The notes under the pieces are model-generated. The model was not told the origin of the DNA, did not search any database, and worked only from the letters and a program-made list of their open reading frames with translations. Below are positions 25,840 through 34,721 of a DNA stretch of 64,000 bases, piece by piece; the stretch's first letter is position 1, and every line of letters starts with the position of its first letter. The position numbers were made by a program, and so were the translations under genes. The stretch spans positions 1 through 64,000 of the forward strand of contig NZ_SMYO01000006.1 of the NCBI RefSeq assembly GCF_004358205.1. The letters run 5' to 3'. This DNA comes from Bacillus salipaludis (GTDB lineage Bacteria > Bacillota > Bacilli > Bacillales_B > DSM-18226).

Positions 25840-26454
25840 TTAGGAGTTCTTCATAATAATGGTTTCTAATGTATTGGCTACAGATTGACAGTAATCGGCG
25901 ATATCTTCGAGCTCTTCATATATTTCCTTATATTGAATAATTCGAATCGGATCTTTTTCAACCTCGAACAAATGTTTAATGGATTTTCGTAGGATTCCAT
26001 CACATTTTGACTCAATATCTTTAATTTTGATTGAATGTTCCCGAATAGGTTGTAGTTTTTTGGACGATAACAATTCGATGGCTATATCGATTTCATCTGC
26101 ACATTTTCGAATCCCTTCAACAAATTGAAGCATGAATTCGTCCGCATTCGTAATAGAATACATTTCAAAAAGAGAAGAAGTATGCTCTAATCCATCCAAA
26201 ACATCATCCATCGTCATGGTGAGTGCTAGGATATCTTCGCGTTCGATTTGGGTAATGAAGGCATTGTTTAATTCTTGGATGACTTCATGAACATAGGTAT
26301 CTCCTTTAGTTTCATATTCCTTCATTTTTTCAGCGAAGATTTTAAGATCGCTGACGTTATTAAGTTTGTAATCAGCGAAAAAATAGGCACTTTCTTTCAA
26401 ATTTAATGAAATATTACTTAGGTAGTTTGCGAATTTATCTTTCTTTTTTGCCAT
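25840..26454 (-). CDS. DUF47 family phosphate transport regulator
   Basis: A 204-residue cytosolic all-helical protein of the DUF47 (PhoU-like, YkaA) family. Seen: DKFANYLSNISLNLKESAYF, the E-rich KMKEYETKGDTYVHEVIQEL motif, TMDDVLDGLEHTSSLFEMYSI and YEELEDIADYCQSVANTLE, matching the metal-binding PhoU-fold helices. It is first gene of the operon with pit, and the family is thought to control PiT permeases. The RBS is GGAGGAAAT. No pho box is obvious upstream. Confidence 0.92.
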   Translation of the reverse strand: MAKKKDKFANYLSNISLNLKESAYFFADYKLNNVSDLKIFAEKMKEYETKGDTYVHEVIQELNNAFITQIEREDILALTMTMDDVLDGLEHTSSLFEMYSITNADEFMLQFVEGIRKCADEIDIAIELLSSKKLQPIREHSIKIKDIESKCDGILRKSIKHLFEVEKDPIRIIQYKEIYEELEDIADYCQSVANTLETIIMKNS

Positions 26455-26711
26455 TTTATTTCCTCCACAGCGCTCAAATAGTATTTTAGGTAAATAAGAT
26501 ACTTATTTATTTTTCCATTAAGGGAAATATCAATTCATTTTATTTATAATAAGCAAGCTTGGTCTATAAAAACATTGTACGTTCTCTGTATAATGGATTA
26601 ATAATTCATGAAAATGCCAAATCTATTTATCAATCGTGCTACATTATTGTTAGTACTAAAATTGATGATAATCAGTTTAGTTCGTTTCTCTTAAAATTTG
26701 GAGGAATTTCT

Positions 26712-27989
26712 ATGTCACATTTAATCACTTTATTTGAACAACACAGTTATCTGATTTTATTTATCGGGATTTTTCTAGAACTCATGGCTCTGCCTATATC
26801 TGGGGAATTTTTAATGAGCTATGCAGGTTATTTTGTCTATCAGGGGAAAATGAATTACATTATGGCACTCCTGACTGTTTTTTTAGCAGGTGGTGCAGGT
26901 ATTACAGTTACGTATTGGATTGGGAGGGCAGGGGGATATAAACTGATCGAAAGATACGGGAAATATATTCATCTAGGACCTGAACGTTATAGAAAAACAG
27001 CTGCCTGGTTTGAACGATCCGGAAGTAGATTGTTGGTCATTGCTTATTTCATACCGGGAATTCGACATTTCACCGGTTATATTTCAGGTATTTCCAAAAT
27101 GCCGTTCCGAAAATTTTTTATTTCAGCTTATATTGGTTCCTTCCTTTGGGGATTCTGCTTTATTACACTTGGAAAGGTATTAGGGCCTCGCTGGCAGGTT
27201 TTCCATCATGCAGCTAGTAAATATTTTGTTATTTTTATTATTATTTTTGCCATATTGTTAGCAGGGTATTTAGCGTATCGTTTTTATAAAAATCAAATTA
27301 AGGACTTTTTCATTCGTTTCGTAAAATGGTTAATCTTCCGTTTTAAAACGATTCGGGCAACTGAAATCTTTCTTATTTTTCTTACGCTCGCTTTTATTGG
27401 GATGGTTACCCTAATGTTTGGAATTGCTCAAGACTATCTAGCGAATGACTTTTTAGAATTCAATGAAGTAACGGAATATCTGGTTAAGTCTGCGGTATAT
27501 TTGGGATGGATGAGGGGATTTTTAGTGTTACAATTTCCTTATCTTCTTGGAATCATCATAGCGTTAACTGTTATTCGGGTATGGAGAAAAGGGCGGAATA
27601 GGGGATTAGAGTATCTTCTGCTTGTTGTTACAGTCGCAGGAGCAAAGACCTTTCATGATTTGCTCATGAAAGCCTTTCTATACCTTCAGTCTTATGGTTT
27701 CGTAGGGAAATTTCATTCAGCTAATTTTCCTGACCTAAAAGCGATGATTTTCATCATCATTTATGGAACATGTATCTTTTTACTTGTCCGGCATTCGAAA
27801 GCGAATATCACAACGATTATAGTCCCTTTATTTGGGATTATTCTATTAGTATGTGTAACCATAGCAAACATTGTAACGACTGATGTTCTTCCAAGCGATA
27901 TAATGGGGGGGTATGTCTATGGAGGAGTTTGGATCTTTTTTAACTTCTTATTGTTTGAAATGTTTCGGCTTGTATTGGAAAAAGAATGA
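26712..27989 (+). CDS. DedA protein fused to PAP2-like membrane domain
   Basis: A 425-residue membrane protein. Residues 1-200 are a full DedA/SNARE-associated domain (LELMALPISGEFLMSYAGY, AGITVTYWIGRAGGYKLIERYGKY, FIPGIRHFTGYISGISKMPF), the family that flips undecaprenyl phosphate or phospholipids. The second half (about 235-425) has six helices and resembles a PAP2 phosphatase: ARKTFHDLL-like region, FHSANFPDLKAM where PSGH is expected, and VLPSDIMGGYVYGGVW where the H-x-x-SD-x-x-xG motif lies, but the catalytic His residues are missing. Normal DedA proteins are about 200-220 residues. ATG 26712 follows TTGGAGGAA; the longer frame is less likely. Confidence 0.75.
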   Translation: MSHLITLFEQHSYLILFIGIFLELMALPISGEFLMSYAGYFVYQGKMNYIMALLTVFLAGGAGITVTYWIGRAGGYKLIERYGKYIHLGPERYRKTAAWFERSGSRLLVIAYFIPGIRHFTGYISGISKMPFRKFFISAYIGSFLWGFCFITLGKVLGPRWQVFHHAASKYFVIFIIIFAILLAGYLAYRFYKNQIKDFFIRFVKWLIFRFKTIRATEIFLIFLTLAFIGMVTLMFGIAQDYLANDFLEFNEVTEYLVKSAVYLGWMRGFLVLQFPYLLGIIIALTVIRVWRKGRNRGLEYLLLVVTVAGAKTFHDLLMKAFLYLQSYGFVGKFHSANFPDLKAMIFIIIYGTCIFLLVRHSKANITTIIVPLFGIILLVCVTIANIVTTDVLPSDIMGGYVYGGVWIFFNFLLFEMFRLVLEKE

Positions 27990-28018
27990 GACTGCTAGAT
28001 TTAGCAGCCTCATTTTTT
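27985..28018. terminator. Bidirectional terminator
   Basis: AATGAG-CTGCT / AGCAG-CTCATT hairpin then TTTTTT, overlapping the DedA stop and facing serC. Confidence 0.85.
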
Positions 28019-28019
28019 A

Positions 28020-29117
28020 TTAGTTATTTTCCTTCTGAAACTTCACCATAAAATCGCTAAATGCCTTACAAGCTTCATAAGGAACTGCATTGTAAGTAGA
28101 CACGCGGCAGCCGCCAATAGAACGGTGACCGTTTACACCGACGAAGCCTTCTTGTTTTGCTTGTTCTAAGAATTTTTTTTCTAATTCTTCTTCTTTTAAG
28201 TTGAAGGTGATGTTCATCAATGAACGGCTGTCCTTTTCAGCATGGCCGATATAGTAACCTTCACTTGAATCGATTGCATCATAAATGAGTTTTGCTTTTT
28301 TCTCATTCAGCTCAGCAATCGCCTCTATTCCACCCAACTCTCGAGCCCAATTAAGAACTTCGCCAAGCATATAAATGCCAAAGGTTGGTGGTGTGTTATA
28401 CAATGAATTGTTTTTAGAATGCGTGCTATACTTCAGCATCGTTGGGATATTGGTGTTCGCTTGTTCAAGGAAATCTTTGCGAATAATCACAACGGTTACA
28501 CCTGATGGACCAAGGTTTTTCTGAGCACCAGCATAGATTAAAGCAAATTTGCTGACATCAATTGGTCTAGAAAGAATATCACTCGACATATCGGCAATCA
28601 ACGGAACGTCTCCAGTGTTTGGGTATTCCTTCCACTCTGTACCGTAAATCGTATTGTTGGAAGTAATGTGCACATAGGCATCATCCTGTTTATACTGCAA
28701 TTCATCATGTTTAGGAATGCTGCGGTACTTGTCTTCTTTCGTAGATGCAGCTTGATAAGCTTCCCCGAAGAGTGCGGTCTCTTTGAATGCTTTTTCAGAC
28801 CAAGATCCTGTCATCACATAGGCCGCTTGTTTTCCCGGTTGTAAAAAATTCATCGGAATCATAGAAAACTGAAGACTCGCTCCACCTTGAAGGAAAAGGA
28901 CTTCATAGTTTTCAGGAATAGACAGCAATTCTCTTAAATTGCTGATTGCTTGATTATGTACTACTTCATACGCTTTACTGCGGTGACTAAGTTCCATGAC
29001 AGACATTCCCGTTCCACGGAAATCAACCAATTCCAATTGCGCTTTTTCTAAGACGGAAATCGGTAAGGCAGAGGGACCAGCATTAAAATTATAGGCACGC
29101 TTTGTTTGTAGTTTCAT
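28020..29117 (-). CDS. serC: Phosphoserine aminotransferase
   Basis: A 365-residue PLP enzyme that makes phosphoserine from 3-phosphohydroxypyruvate in serine synthesis. Seen: RAYNFNAGPSALPISVLEKA at the N terminus, LFLQGGASLQFSMIPMN, HITSNNTIYGTEW, the PLP-Lys region LIYAGAQKNLGPSGVTVVI, TPPTFGIYMLG, and the C-terminal GHRSIGGCRVSTYNAVP. Length is standard. It is monocistronic, with a clear RBS (GAGGTGAG) and no visible T-box leader. No other serine genes are nearby. Confidence 0.96.
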   Translation of the reverse strand: MKLQTKRAYNFNAGPSALPISVLEKAQLELVDFRGTGMSVMELSHRSKAYEVVHNQAISNLRELLSIPENYEVLFLQGGASLQFSMIPMNFLQPGKQAAYVMTGSWSEKAFKETALFGEAYQAASTKEDKYRSIPKHDELQYKQDDAYVHITSNNTIYGTEWKEYPNTGDVPLIADMSSDILSRPIDVSKFALIYAGAQKNLGPSGVTVVIIRKDFLEQANTNIPTMLKYSTHSKNNSLYNTPPTFGIYMLGEVLNWARELGGIEAIAELNEKKAKLIYDAIDSSEGYYIGHAEKDSRSLMNITFNLKEEELEKKFLEQAKQEGFVGVNGHRSIGGCRVSTYNAVPYEACKAFSDFMVKFQKENN

Positions 29118-29410
29118 TATGAACTCACCTCAAATTTTGATTTACTTGAATATAACATATTTTTTTAATTTTTAGGATAAATATTTTAATGCGTGAGGGA
29201 GTAAATCATGGTAAGAAAGGGTTTCCAATGTTGTATTTAAGGGAAAAGAAACGAGGATTATTTTTTTTAAAAAAAGGTCACCAGTCCAATTTCTACGTAT
29301 TTATAAATTGTAGAATACGTACGTTATGTAATAGGAGAAAAGCCTTTTTCAGGCTTTTTCCCTACTTGAAAATCCCCGTTTTTTAGAAAAGTAATAGGAT
29401 TTTATTCTAA

Positions 29411-29527
29411 TTAATAAAAACAAGCTGCTCCAACAATGATTAAAAGAATGAACAATACAACGATTAAAACAAAAGTGCTGCCGCCATAGAAGCCGCCGCC
29501 TCCGTATCCGTATCCACCGAAGCACAT
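29411..29527 (-). CDS. YjcZ family sporulation peptide 1
   Basis: A 38-residue peptide, [20 protein letters not shown] then [19 protein letters not shown] glycine/tyrosine-rich head is followed by a hydrophobic membrane segment with the family [12 protein letters not shown] core. Such peptides are made during sporulation in Bacillaceae; their exact role is not known. RBS AAGGGGGA. It is followed 38 bases upstream on this strand by a sibling gene, so the two probably arose by duplication. Confidence 0.88.
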   Translation of the reverse strand: MCFGGYGYGGGGFYGGSTFVLIVVLFILLIIVGAACFY

Positions 29528-29565
29528 AGGGAGTCCCCCTTTTCATAAGAAATTGAAATCATTTT

Positions 29566-29667
29566 TTAATAAAATCCGCCACCAATGAAAGCTGTCCCTA
29601 CAATAATTAGCAGGATAAATAATACAACGATTAAGGCAAATCCGCCTCCACCAACACCATCAGACAT
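29566..29667 (-). CDS. YjcZ family sporulation peptide 2
   Basis: A 33-residue peptide, [20 protein letters not shown] then IIVGTAFIGGGFY. The Gly-rich head and the [10 protein letters not shown] core match the YjcZ family and closely resemble the neighbouring 38-residue peptide at 29411-29527. RBS AAGGGGGG lies upstream. Both are too short to be found without a frame search in small genes. A sporulation role is expected from the family. Confidence 0.88.
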   Translation of the reverse strand: MSDGVGGGGFALIVVLFILLIIVGTAFIGGGFY

Positions 29668-29900
29668 AATATCGAACCCCCCTTCACAAGTTAATAACAA
29701 AATATGTAAAAAATAAAAAATTGGAAGGGCACCTTTCAAAAAAGGCTAGAATGTAGGGGGATTTTTTTGAATATTCCTTTTGAATAAGCCCAGAGAGGTC
29801 TATTCAGCAGACTTTAAAAAAACATCAACAAGGTACCGCCGCCCTGACTGATGCATAAGCTTTATAGTACCTCAAAAACAATAGTAATCTCACGAAATTT

Positions 29901-29928
29901 AAAAAGGTCCCTTTGATGGGACCTTTTT
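29901..29928. terminator. Orphan bidirectional terminator
   Basis: AAAAAGGTCCC / GGGACCTTTTT. No annotated gene reads into it on either strand, so it may end an unannotated short RNA. Confidence 0.7.
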
Positions 29929-29977
29929 GAATTTTATAGACAGTTTCTAAATTCAAATTTTGTATAAGACAATAAAA

Positions 29978-29990
29978 GGGGTCTGACCCC
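29978..29990. repeat. GGGGTCTGACCCC palindrome
   Basis: A 13-base perfect palindrome of a type I recall as dispersed between genes in Bacillaceae and other bacteria. Only one copy is in this window. Confidence 0.5.
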
Positions 29991-30005
29991 ATTATTTATA
30001 CATTT

Positions 30006-30048
30006 TTTAGATTTGTTTTAGAGATGGTTTAGATATGTTGGGTATGAT
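30006..30048 (+). promoter_or_regulatory. Triple TTTAGA operator and promoter of two-component system
   Basis: TTTAGA occurs at 30006, 30017 and 30028, spaced exactly 11 bases (one helical turn), followed after nine bases by a -10 element TATGAT (30043-30048). There is no good -35, as expected for an activated promoter. Direct repeats with an 11-base period are the binding pattern of OmpR/PhoP-type regulators. An identical layout occurs at 33884-33926. Confidence 0.7.
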
Positions 30049-30120
30049 GAACTTAAAGGTATGAACTAAAATTTAAAAGGATTGAATTGGTTTTAAACCA
30101 TTTTTAAGGAGATTTTTTAT

Positions 30121-31578
30121 ATGTCAATTAAAACGAGATTATTGCTTTCTTATCTTGCTATGACATTTATTCCCATCATCATGTTTGGTTTCATAGTAAC
30201 GACACTGTTTTCTACTTTGTATAAAGATATGGCAGGAACCGGGGGTGGGAAGCGAATGCCAGTGTTTTGGGAAATGGCGAATCAACGTCGAGACCTGATT
30301 GCTGGTGTAAAATTTATGGCGCAAACTGATCCTGACAGATTTACTAACAGCGAGTTTCTAAAAAATACGGATAAAAGAATGAACATTTTGCATTCAGGAC
30401 TAGTTGTCATGGAAAATCATAAAGTTACCTTCTCTTCTCCATTCGTTGACAGACTGGACCTTAAACAGTCGCTTCAAGAGTTGACCACGAATAATGGACA
30501 AGTCCGTTGGGGGAAAAATCGGTATTCAGTAGAAAAGTACAATATCAAATTTAGCAATCACTCAAGCGGCACTGTATACCTAATTACTGATTTAACCCCC
30601 TTTTTCAACGAAGCGAGAAAATTTTTCCCATTGCTTATATTGTCCCTGCTTTTCGTGATTGGGCTAACTAATGGTTTTCTTACTTTTATCGTTTCCCGTA
30701 GTTTTATTAAACCTATGTATACCTTAAAACGGGCTGCTGAGCAAATAAAAGAGGGTAATCTACAATATGAGTTGAAGTTGAAACGAAAGGATGAAATTGG
30801 GGAATTGGCAGCTTCGTTTGAAGAAATGCGTTACCGGTTAAGCGATTCAATTCAGCTTCAAATCCAGTATGAAGAAAACCGGAAAGAACTAATATCCAAT
30901 ATTTCGCATGATCTAAAAACCCCAATTACCGGAATTAAAGCTTGTGTTCAAGGTATACAGGACGGAATTGCGGATTCTGCATCAAAACAGGATAAATATA
31001 TCAATATGATTGCAAAAAAGGCAGAAGACATGGACCATTTAATTGATGAATTGATGCTGTTTTCCAAACTGGATTTGAAACGACTGCCGTTTTATTTGGA
31101 ATCAATGGATATAAATGCTTATTTGCGTGATTGGGTAGAAGAATTACGCACTGACCCAAGAATGGAGAAAATCGGAATAATCTTTTCTGACAGTAACAAT
31201 CCTATTCCAGTGATAGCTGACCGCGAAAAGTTGTATCGGGTTTTGATGAATATTATCGATAACAGCTTAAAATATATGGATAAGGGACAAAAGGAAATTT
31301 GGATATCATTACTCGATTATGATGACAAAGCTACTGTACGCATTCAGGATAATGGTCCCGGAATTGATAGTGAGGCGCTACTTCATATTTTTGATCGTTT
31401 TTACCGAGCAGACCCTTCAAGGAACTCAACCACAGGAGGAACCGGCCTGGGACTTGCAATTGTCAAACAAATGATTGAAGGGCAAGGGGGGAGTGTTTGG
31501 GCAGAAAGTCAAATAGGTGAAGGGACTAGCATTTATTTTACATTGCTAAAAACCACAAAGGAGGGTGAGCACAAGTGA
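30121..31578 (+). CDS. Sensor histidine kinase (OmpR-partner type)
   Basis: A 485-residue membrane kinase. Helix 1 (about 8-33), an extracytoplasmic domain of about 130 residues, helix 2 (about 168-193), HAMP domain, then HisKA with His263 in ISNISHDLKTPITGIKA, and a HATPase domain (NIIDNSLKYM, IQDNGPGID, TGGTGLGLAIVKQMI). Its stop overlaps the start of the response regulator by four bases (GTGA), so translation is coupled. Preceded by a triple-repeat operator suggesting autoregulation. The signal is unknown; the extracytoplasmic domain has no cysteine or obvious ligand motif. RBS TAAGGAG. Confidence 0.92.
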   Translation: MSIKTRLLLSYLAMTFIPIIMFGFIVTTLFSTLYKDMAGTGGGKRMPVFWEMANQRRDLIAGVKFMAQTDPDRFTNSEFLKNTDKRMNILHSGLVVMENHKVTFSSPFVDRLDLKQSLQELTTNNGQVRWGKNRYSVEKYNIKFSNHSSGTVYLITDLTPFFNEARKFFPLLILSLLFVIGLTNGFLTFIVSRSFIKPMYTLKRAAEQIKEGNLQYELKLKRKDEIGELAASFEEMRYRLSDSIQLQIQYEENRKELISNISHDLKTPITGIKACVQGIQDGIADSASKQDKYINMIAKKAEDMDHLIDELMLFSKLDLKRLPFYLESMDINAYLRDWVEELRTDPRMEKIGIIFSDSNNPIPVIADREKLYRVLMNIIDNSLKYMDKGQKEIWISLLDYDDKATVRIQDNGPGIDSEALLHIFDRFYRADPSRNSTTGGTGLGLAIVKQMIEGQGGSVWAESQIGEGTSIYFTLLKTTKEGEHK

Positions 31579-32267
31579 AACGAATCTTAATCATCGAGGA
31601 TGACCCGGTGATTGTGGAGGTAGAAAAAGATTATTTAGAAGCTAGTGGGTTCAAAGTGGATATTGCAACAAGAGGCGATATTGGTCTCAATATGGCTCTT
31701 GAAACGAAGTATGATTTAATCATACTTGATCTCATGCTTCCCCATACGGACGGCTTTGAAATTTGTAGAAAAATCCGCGAAGTGAAGAATATCCCAATTC
31801 TAATGGTTTCCGCGAAAAAGGAGGAGATTGATAAAATACGCGGACTTGGACTTGGAGCAGATGATTATATGACGAAACCATTCAGTGTCGGTGAGTTAGT
31901 TGCCAGGGTGAAAGCACATCTATCAAGGTATGACCGATTAATCACAGATAACCAGACGAGACAAAAGGATGAAATCCAAATACGTGGAATTCGAATAGAT
32001 CAGTTATCTCGAAAGGTGTTCGTAAATGAAAAAGAAATCTCATTTACGTTGAAAGAATATGATTTATTGTTATTTTTGGCCAAACATCCAAACCAGGTAT
32101 TCAGCAAAGAGGATATATTTGAAAAAATCTGGGGACTTGATTCGATGGGCGATACTGCCACTGTTACGGTTTATATCGGAAAATTACGTGAAAAAATAGA
32201 ACTCCATCCATCTAAACCGCAATATATCGAGACAATTTGGGGTGTTGGTTATAGATTTAATGTTTAA
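31575..32267 (+). CDS. OmpR/PhoB-family response regulator
   Basis: A 230-residue regulator: receiver domain with acidic pocket Asp9/Asp10, phosphoacceptor Asp52 in LIILDLMLPHTDG, conserved Ser-Ala-Lys-Lys and the K-P loop (DDYMTKPFSVGELVARV), followed by a winged-helix DNA-binding domain (KEYDLLLFLAKHPNQVFSKE, TVTVYIGKLREKIE, IETIWGVGYRF). GTG start overlapping the kinase stop. Its likely DNA targets are the TTTAGA triple repeats in front of its own operon and of the membrane gene at 33964. A terminator follows at 32316. Confidence 0.95.
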   Translation: MKRILIIEDDPVIVEVEKDYLEASGFKVDIATRGDIGLNMALETKYDLIILDLMLPHTDGFEICRKIREVKNIPILMVSAKKEEIDKIRGLGLGADDYMTKPFSVGELVARVKAHLSRYDRLITDNQTRQKDEIQIRGIRIDQLSRKVFVNEKEISFTLKEYDLLLFLAKHPNQVFSKEDIFEKIWGLDSMGDTATVTVYIGKLREKIELHPSKPQYIETIWGVGYRFNV

Positions 32268-32315
32268 TTGTCCGAAAAAGAAAAGGTTTTTCAATATAAA
32301 AATAATAAACATTAG

Positions 32316-32353
32316 AAAAGGGCTATCAAATCGCAAAGATTTGATGGCCCTTC
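32316..32353. terminator. Bidirectional terminator
   Basis: AAGGGC-ATCAAATC / GATTTGAT-GCCCTT hairpin between the converging regulator and brnQ genes. Confidence 0.85.
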
Positions 32354-32358
32354 TCTAG

Positions 32359-33711
32359 TTATCGTATTTCAATTTTTTTTAACCGTGTTGGCCACAAATT
32401 GCCGATAATGGCTCCAACAACTGCTGGTAAGATCCATCCAAGACCAAGATCATAAAGCGGTAAATAATTTACATAAAACGATTTAATCGATTCGAATAAA
32501 GCAATAGTAGCTCCCGGTAAGCTGCTTACTAATGTGCTATAGCCATCGAATATACTTACAAAAAATGTTAGGAGCATCGTCACTGCATAAACACTTCGTT
32601 TATTGCCAAAAAGTGGTGAACAAAGTGCCAATAAGATAAGAACTATGGCCAGTGGATACAAGAACATTAATACTGGGATCGCGAATTGAATGATATTCGT
32701 TAAGCCGAAGTTTGCGATTATGAACGAAACAAGACAAAGGATTGCCACGAACCATTTATAGCTTACCTTTGGAAAAACTTCATGGAAAAATTCACTGCAT
32801 GATGTGATTAGACCGATGCTCGTTTTTAAACATGCAAGGACGATAATGATAGCCAATAAAATGTTGCCGAATGAACCGAAATAATACTGAGCTACCTCCG
32901 CAAAAATCAAACCGCCATTATCGAATTTCCCTATTGCTGAAACACTCGATGCCCCCATATAGGTGATGAGTCCGTAAATAAGCATCATAAGTCCCATCGC
33001 AAAAATACCTGATTTCCAGGTTGCTTTCGCAATAGATTTCCGGTCGGTGATGCCTTGGCTCTTGATTGCATTGATGACAACAATACCGAATGCGAGGGAG
33101 GCCAGGGCATCCATTGTGTTATAACCCTCTTTAAAGCCCGTTATAAAAGCTAGTCCGCTATAGTCACCCGTCGGCTTACCGAAGTGACCCATTGGTTTGA
33201 CAATGGCAATGATTATTAACACGAATAAAAATACTAAAAACGCTGGTGTTAAATATTTGCCAATATAGTCCATAATTTTTGCAGGATTTAATGAAAAATA
33301 ATAAACAATTGCAAAAAATAAAAAGCTAAAGAGTCCGAGATAAAGACTAGTGTGCGCTGGATTAATATACGGTTCAAATCCGACAACAAAGGGTACCGTT
33401 GCAGTACGTGGAATCGCGAAAAACGGACCAATTGTTAAATATAGAGCCATTGCGAAAACGACTCCAAATAATGGGTGTACGCGATTAGCTAAATCTCGCA
33501 AGCCATTACTTCCTGATAGACCTATTGCTAGAATTCCCATAAAAGGCAGCCCAATGGCTGTGATTAAAAAGCCGATTAATGCCGGCCAAAAGTTCGTACC
33601 AGCAAGCTGTCCCATCTGGATGGGGAAGATCAAATTACCCGCACCAAAGAATAGTCCGAACAACATCGTACCAATGACAGCATACGTTGAAAATGGTATT
33701 TTTTGTGGCAT
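32359..33711 (-). CDS. brnQ: Branched-chain amino acid:Na+ symporter BrnQ, second copy
   Basis: A 450-residue LIVCS-family transporter with about 12 helices, clearly homologous to the copy at 10931-12286. Shared motifs: LFFGAGNLIFPIQMGQLAG, TIGPFFAIPRTATVPF, EGYNTMDALASLAFGI, ACLKTSIGLITSCSEFF. The end carries a basic KKIEIR tail. It lies between the two-component system and the operator-bearing membrane gene, transcribed in the opposite direction. Whether the two paralogues differ in substrate or regulation cannot be seen. RBS AAGGAGC. Confidence 0.93.
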   Translation of the reverse strand: MPQKIPFSTYAVIGTMLFGLFFGAGNLIFPIQMGQLAGTNFWPALIGFLITAIGLPFMGILAIGLSGSNGLRDLANRVHPLFGVVFAMALYLTIGPFFAIPRTATVPFVVGFEPYINPAHTSLYLGLFSFLFFAIVYYFSLNPAKIMDYIGKYLTPAFLVFLFVLIIIAIVKPMGHFGKPTGDYSGLAFITGFKEGYNTMDALASLAFGIVVINAIKSQGITDRKSIAKATWKSGIFAMGLMMLIYGLITYMGASSVSAIGKFDNGGLIFAEVAQYYFGSFGNILLAIIIVLACLKTSIGLITSCSEFFHEVFPKVSYKWFVAILCLVSFIIANFGLTNIIQFAIPVLMFLYPLAIVLILLALCSPLFGNKRSVYAVTMLLTFFVSIFDGYSTLVSSLPGATIALFESIKSFYVNYLPLYDLGLGWILPAVVGAIIGNLWPTRLKKIEIR

Positions 33712-33883
33712 ACAAATTGCTCCTTCTAAAAATTTAATATTGTTGTTTTTTAAAAATAATATAATAATATAATAATTTCGTCATTATTGAAAGGGCGTTA
33801 TAACATTTTCACTCCTTTTCTAAGATATTTTTACTATTCATTAAGAAATTACTTCCGTATCTTATCTATATTTTTATACTTTT

Positions 33884-33926
33884 TTTAGATTTGCTTTAGA
33901 GTCCTTTTAGACCCAACGATTATCAT
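33884..33926 (+). promoter_or_regulatory. Triple TTTAGA operator before membrane gene
   Basis: TTTAGA at 33884, 33895 and 33906, again exactly 11 bases apart, then nine bases and the -10 element TATCAT (33921-33926). The first two repeats lie in TTTAGATTTGYTTTAGA, matching the operator at 30006. This makes the downstream gene a probable target of the two-component system. Confidence 0.7.
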
Positions 33927-33963
33927 TATGAATAGTAATAGTTTTGAAGGAGTGATTCATGGA

Positions 33964-34482
33964 ATGAGAAGACTAAGTTTAACGAAAAGAAAATGGCTGT
34001 TGATTCTTCATTTACTGTTTTCGGCCATTATGTTAGGAGTTTCTATTGTTTTTCTAATTCTAAGTATAACGGCTGCAAATACAAACGATGTAAATGTGTT
34101 GAAAGCATGTTATTCCAGTATGCATGTGCTTGCGAAGACATCCATTCGTGCTTCAACAATCGGCACCGTAATAACAGGAATACTACTTTCCGTTCTGACC
34201 CAATGGGGATTGTTCAAATTTTACTGGATTATTGTGAAAGAATGGTTGACGCTCCTCTCACTTATATTGGGTCCTTTTGCTATGTATAGCTTAACACTTA
34301 AAGCAGTAACACTAACAGCCAATAATGGAGTCAACGTTCTTTTCGATCCAGCTTTTACAGTGAATAAATGGCAGCTCTGGTGTGGGATTATTCTACAAAT
34401 CATTTCACTTGTTTCGATGTTCGTGATTTCTGTTTTTAAGCCATTGGGAGAGAGAAAAAAGAAAGAGATGAAAATTGCGTAA
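33964..34482 (+). CDS. Four-helix membrane protein, probable two-component target
   Basis: A 172-residue integral membrane protein with four hydrophobic helices (LLILHLLFSAIMLGVSIVFL, SIRASTIGTVITGILLSVL, a third at LLSLILGPFAMYSLTLKAV, a fourth at LWCGIILQIISLVSMFVISV), ending in a basic tail. It resembles small DUF2269-type proteins, but this assignment is weak. The ATG at 33928 lies at or before the expected transcript start, so ATG 33964, 11 bases after AAGGAG, is preferred. Control by the TTTAGA operator suggests an envelope stress or signal response role; the function is unknown. Confidence 0.7.
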   Translation: MRRLSLTKRKWLLILHLLFSAIMLGVSIVFLILSITAANTNDVNVLKACYSSMHVLAKTSIRASTIGTVITGILLSVLTQWGLFKFYWIIVKEWLTLLSLILGPFAMYSLTLKAVTLTANNGVNVLFDPAFTVNKWQLWCGIILQIISLVSMFVISVFKPLGERKKKEMKIA

Positions 34483-34721
34483 TAATGAGAGGGGACAAGA
34501 CAAGTGGAAAATTAAAATAGAAAAGTGTTAAATAAGGATAATAAACAAGGATCTGCAAGTGTGCGCACAGTAAGATTTTTGAATATGAAGGCAGCTTAGA
34601 GGCCATACATTATTACATTTATTAAATTCAGTTAAAAAATGTCAGCAGTGGTCAATACTAACGGATAGAATAAGATCCGCATAATATATCAGAAATTGTT
34701 CATTTTTTAAAGGAGAAAAGC

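Larger units (their letters stand above)
29668..30120. other. Gene-free stretch with terminator, palindrome, operator
   Basis: Between the YjcZ pair and the kinase gene I find no gene. It contains a bidirectional hairpin terminator (29901-29928), a short palindrome GGGGTCTGACCCC (29978-29990) and the triple-repeat operator and promoter of the two-component system (30006-30048). From 29760 to 29900 the only structure is a weak AGGTAC / GTACCT pairing. Confidence 0.6.

Noticed and set aside
29118..29410. T-box leader or small gene upstream of serC
   Set aside because: No T-box consensus is present, and the 65-residue plus-strand frame at 29189 lacks an RBS and any recognisable motif.
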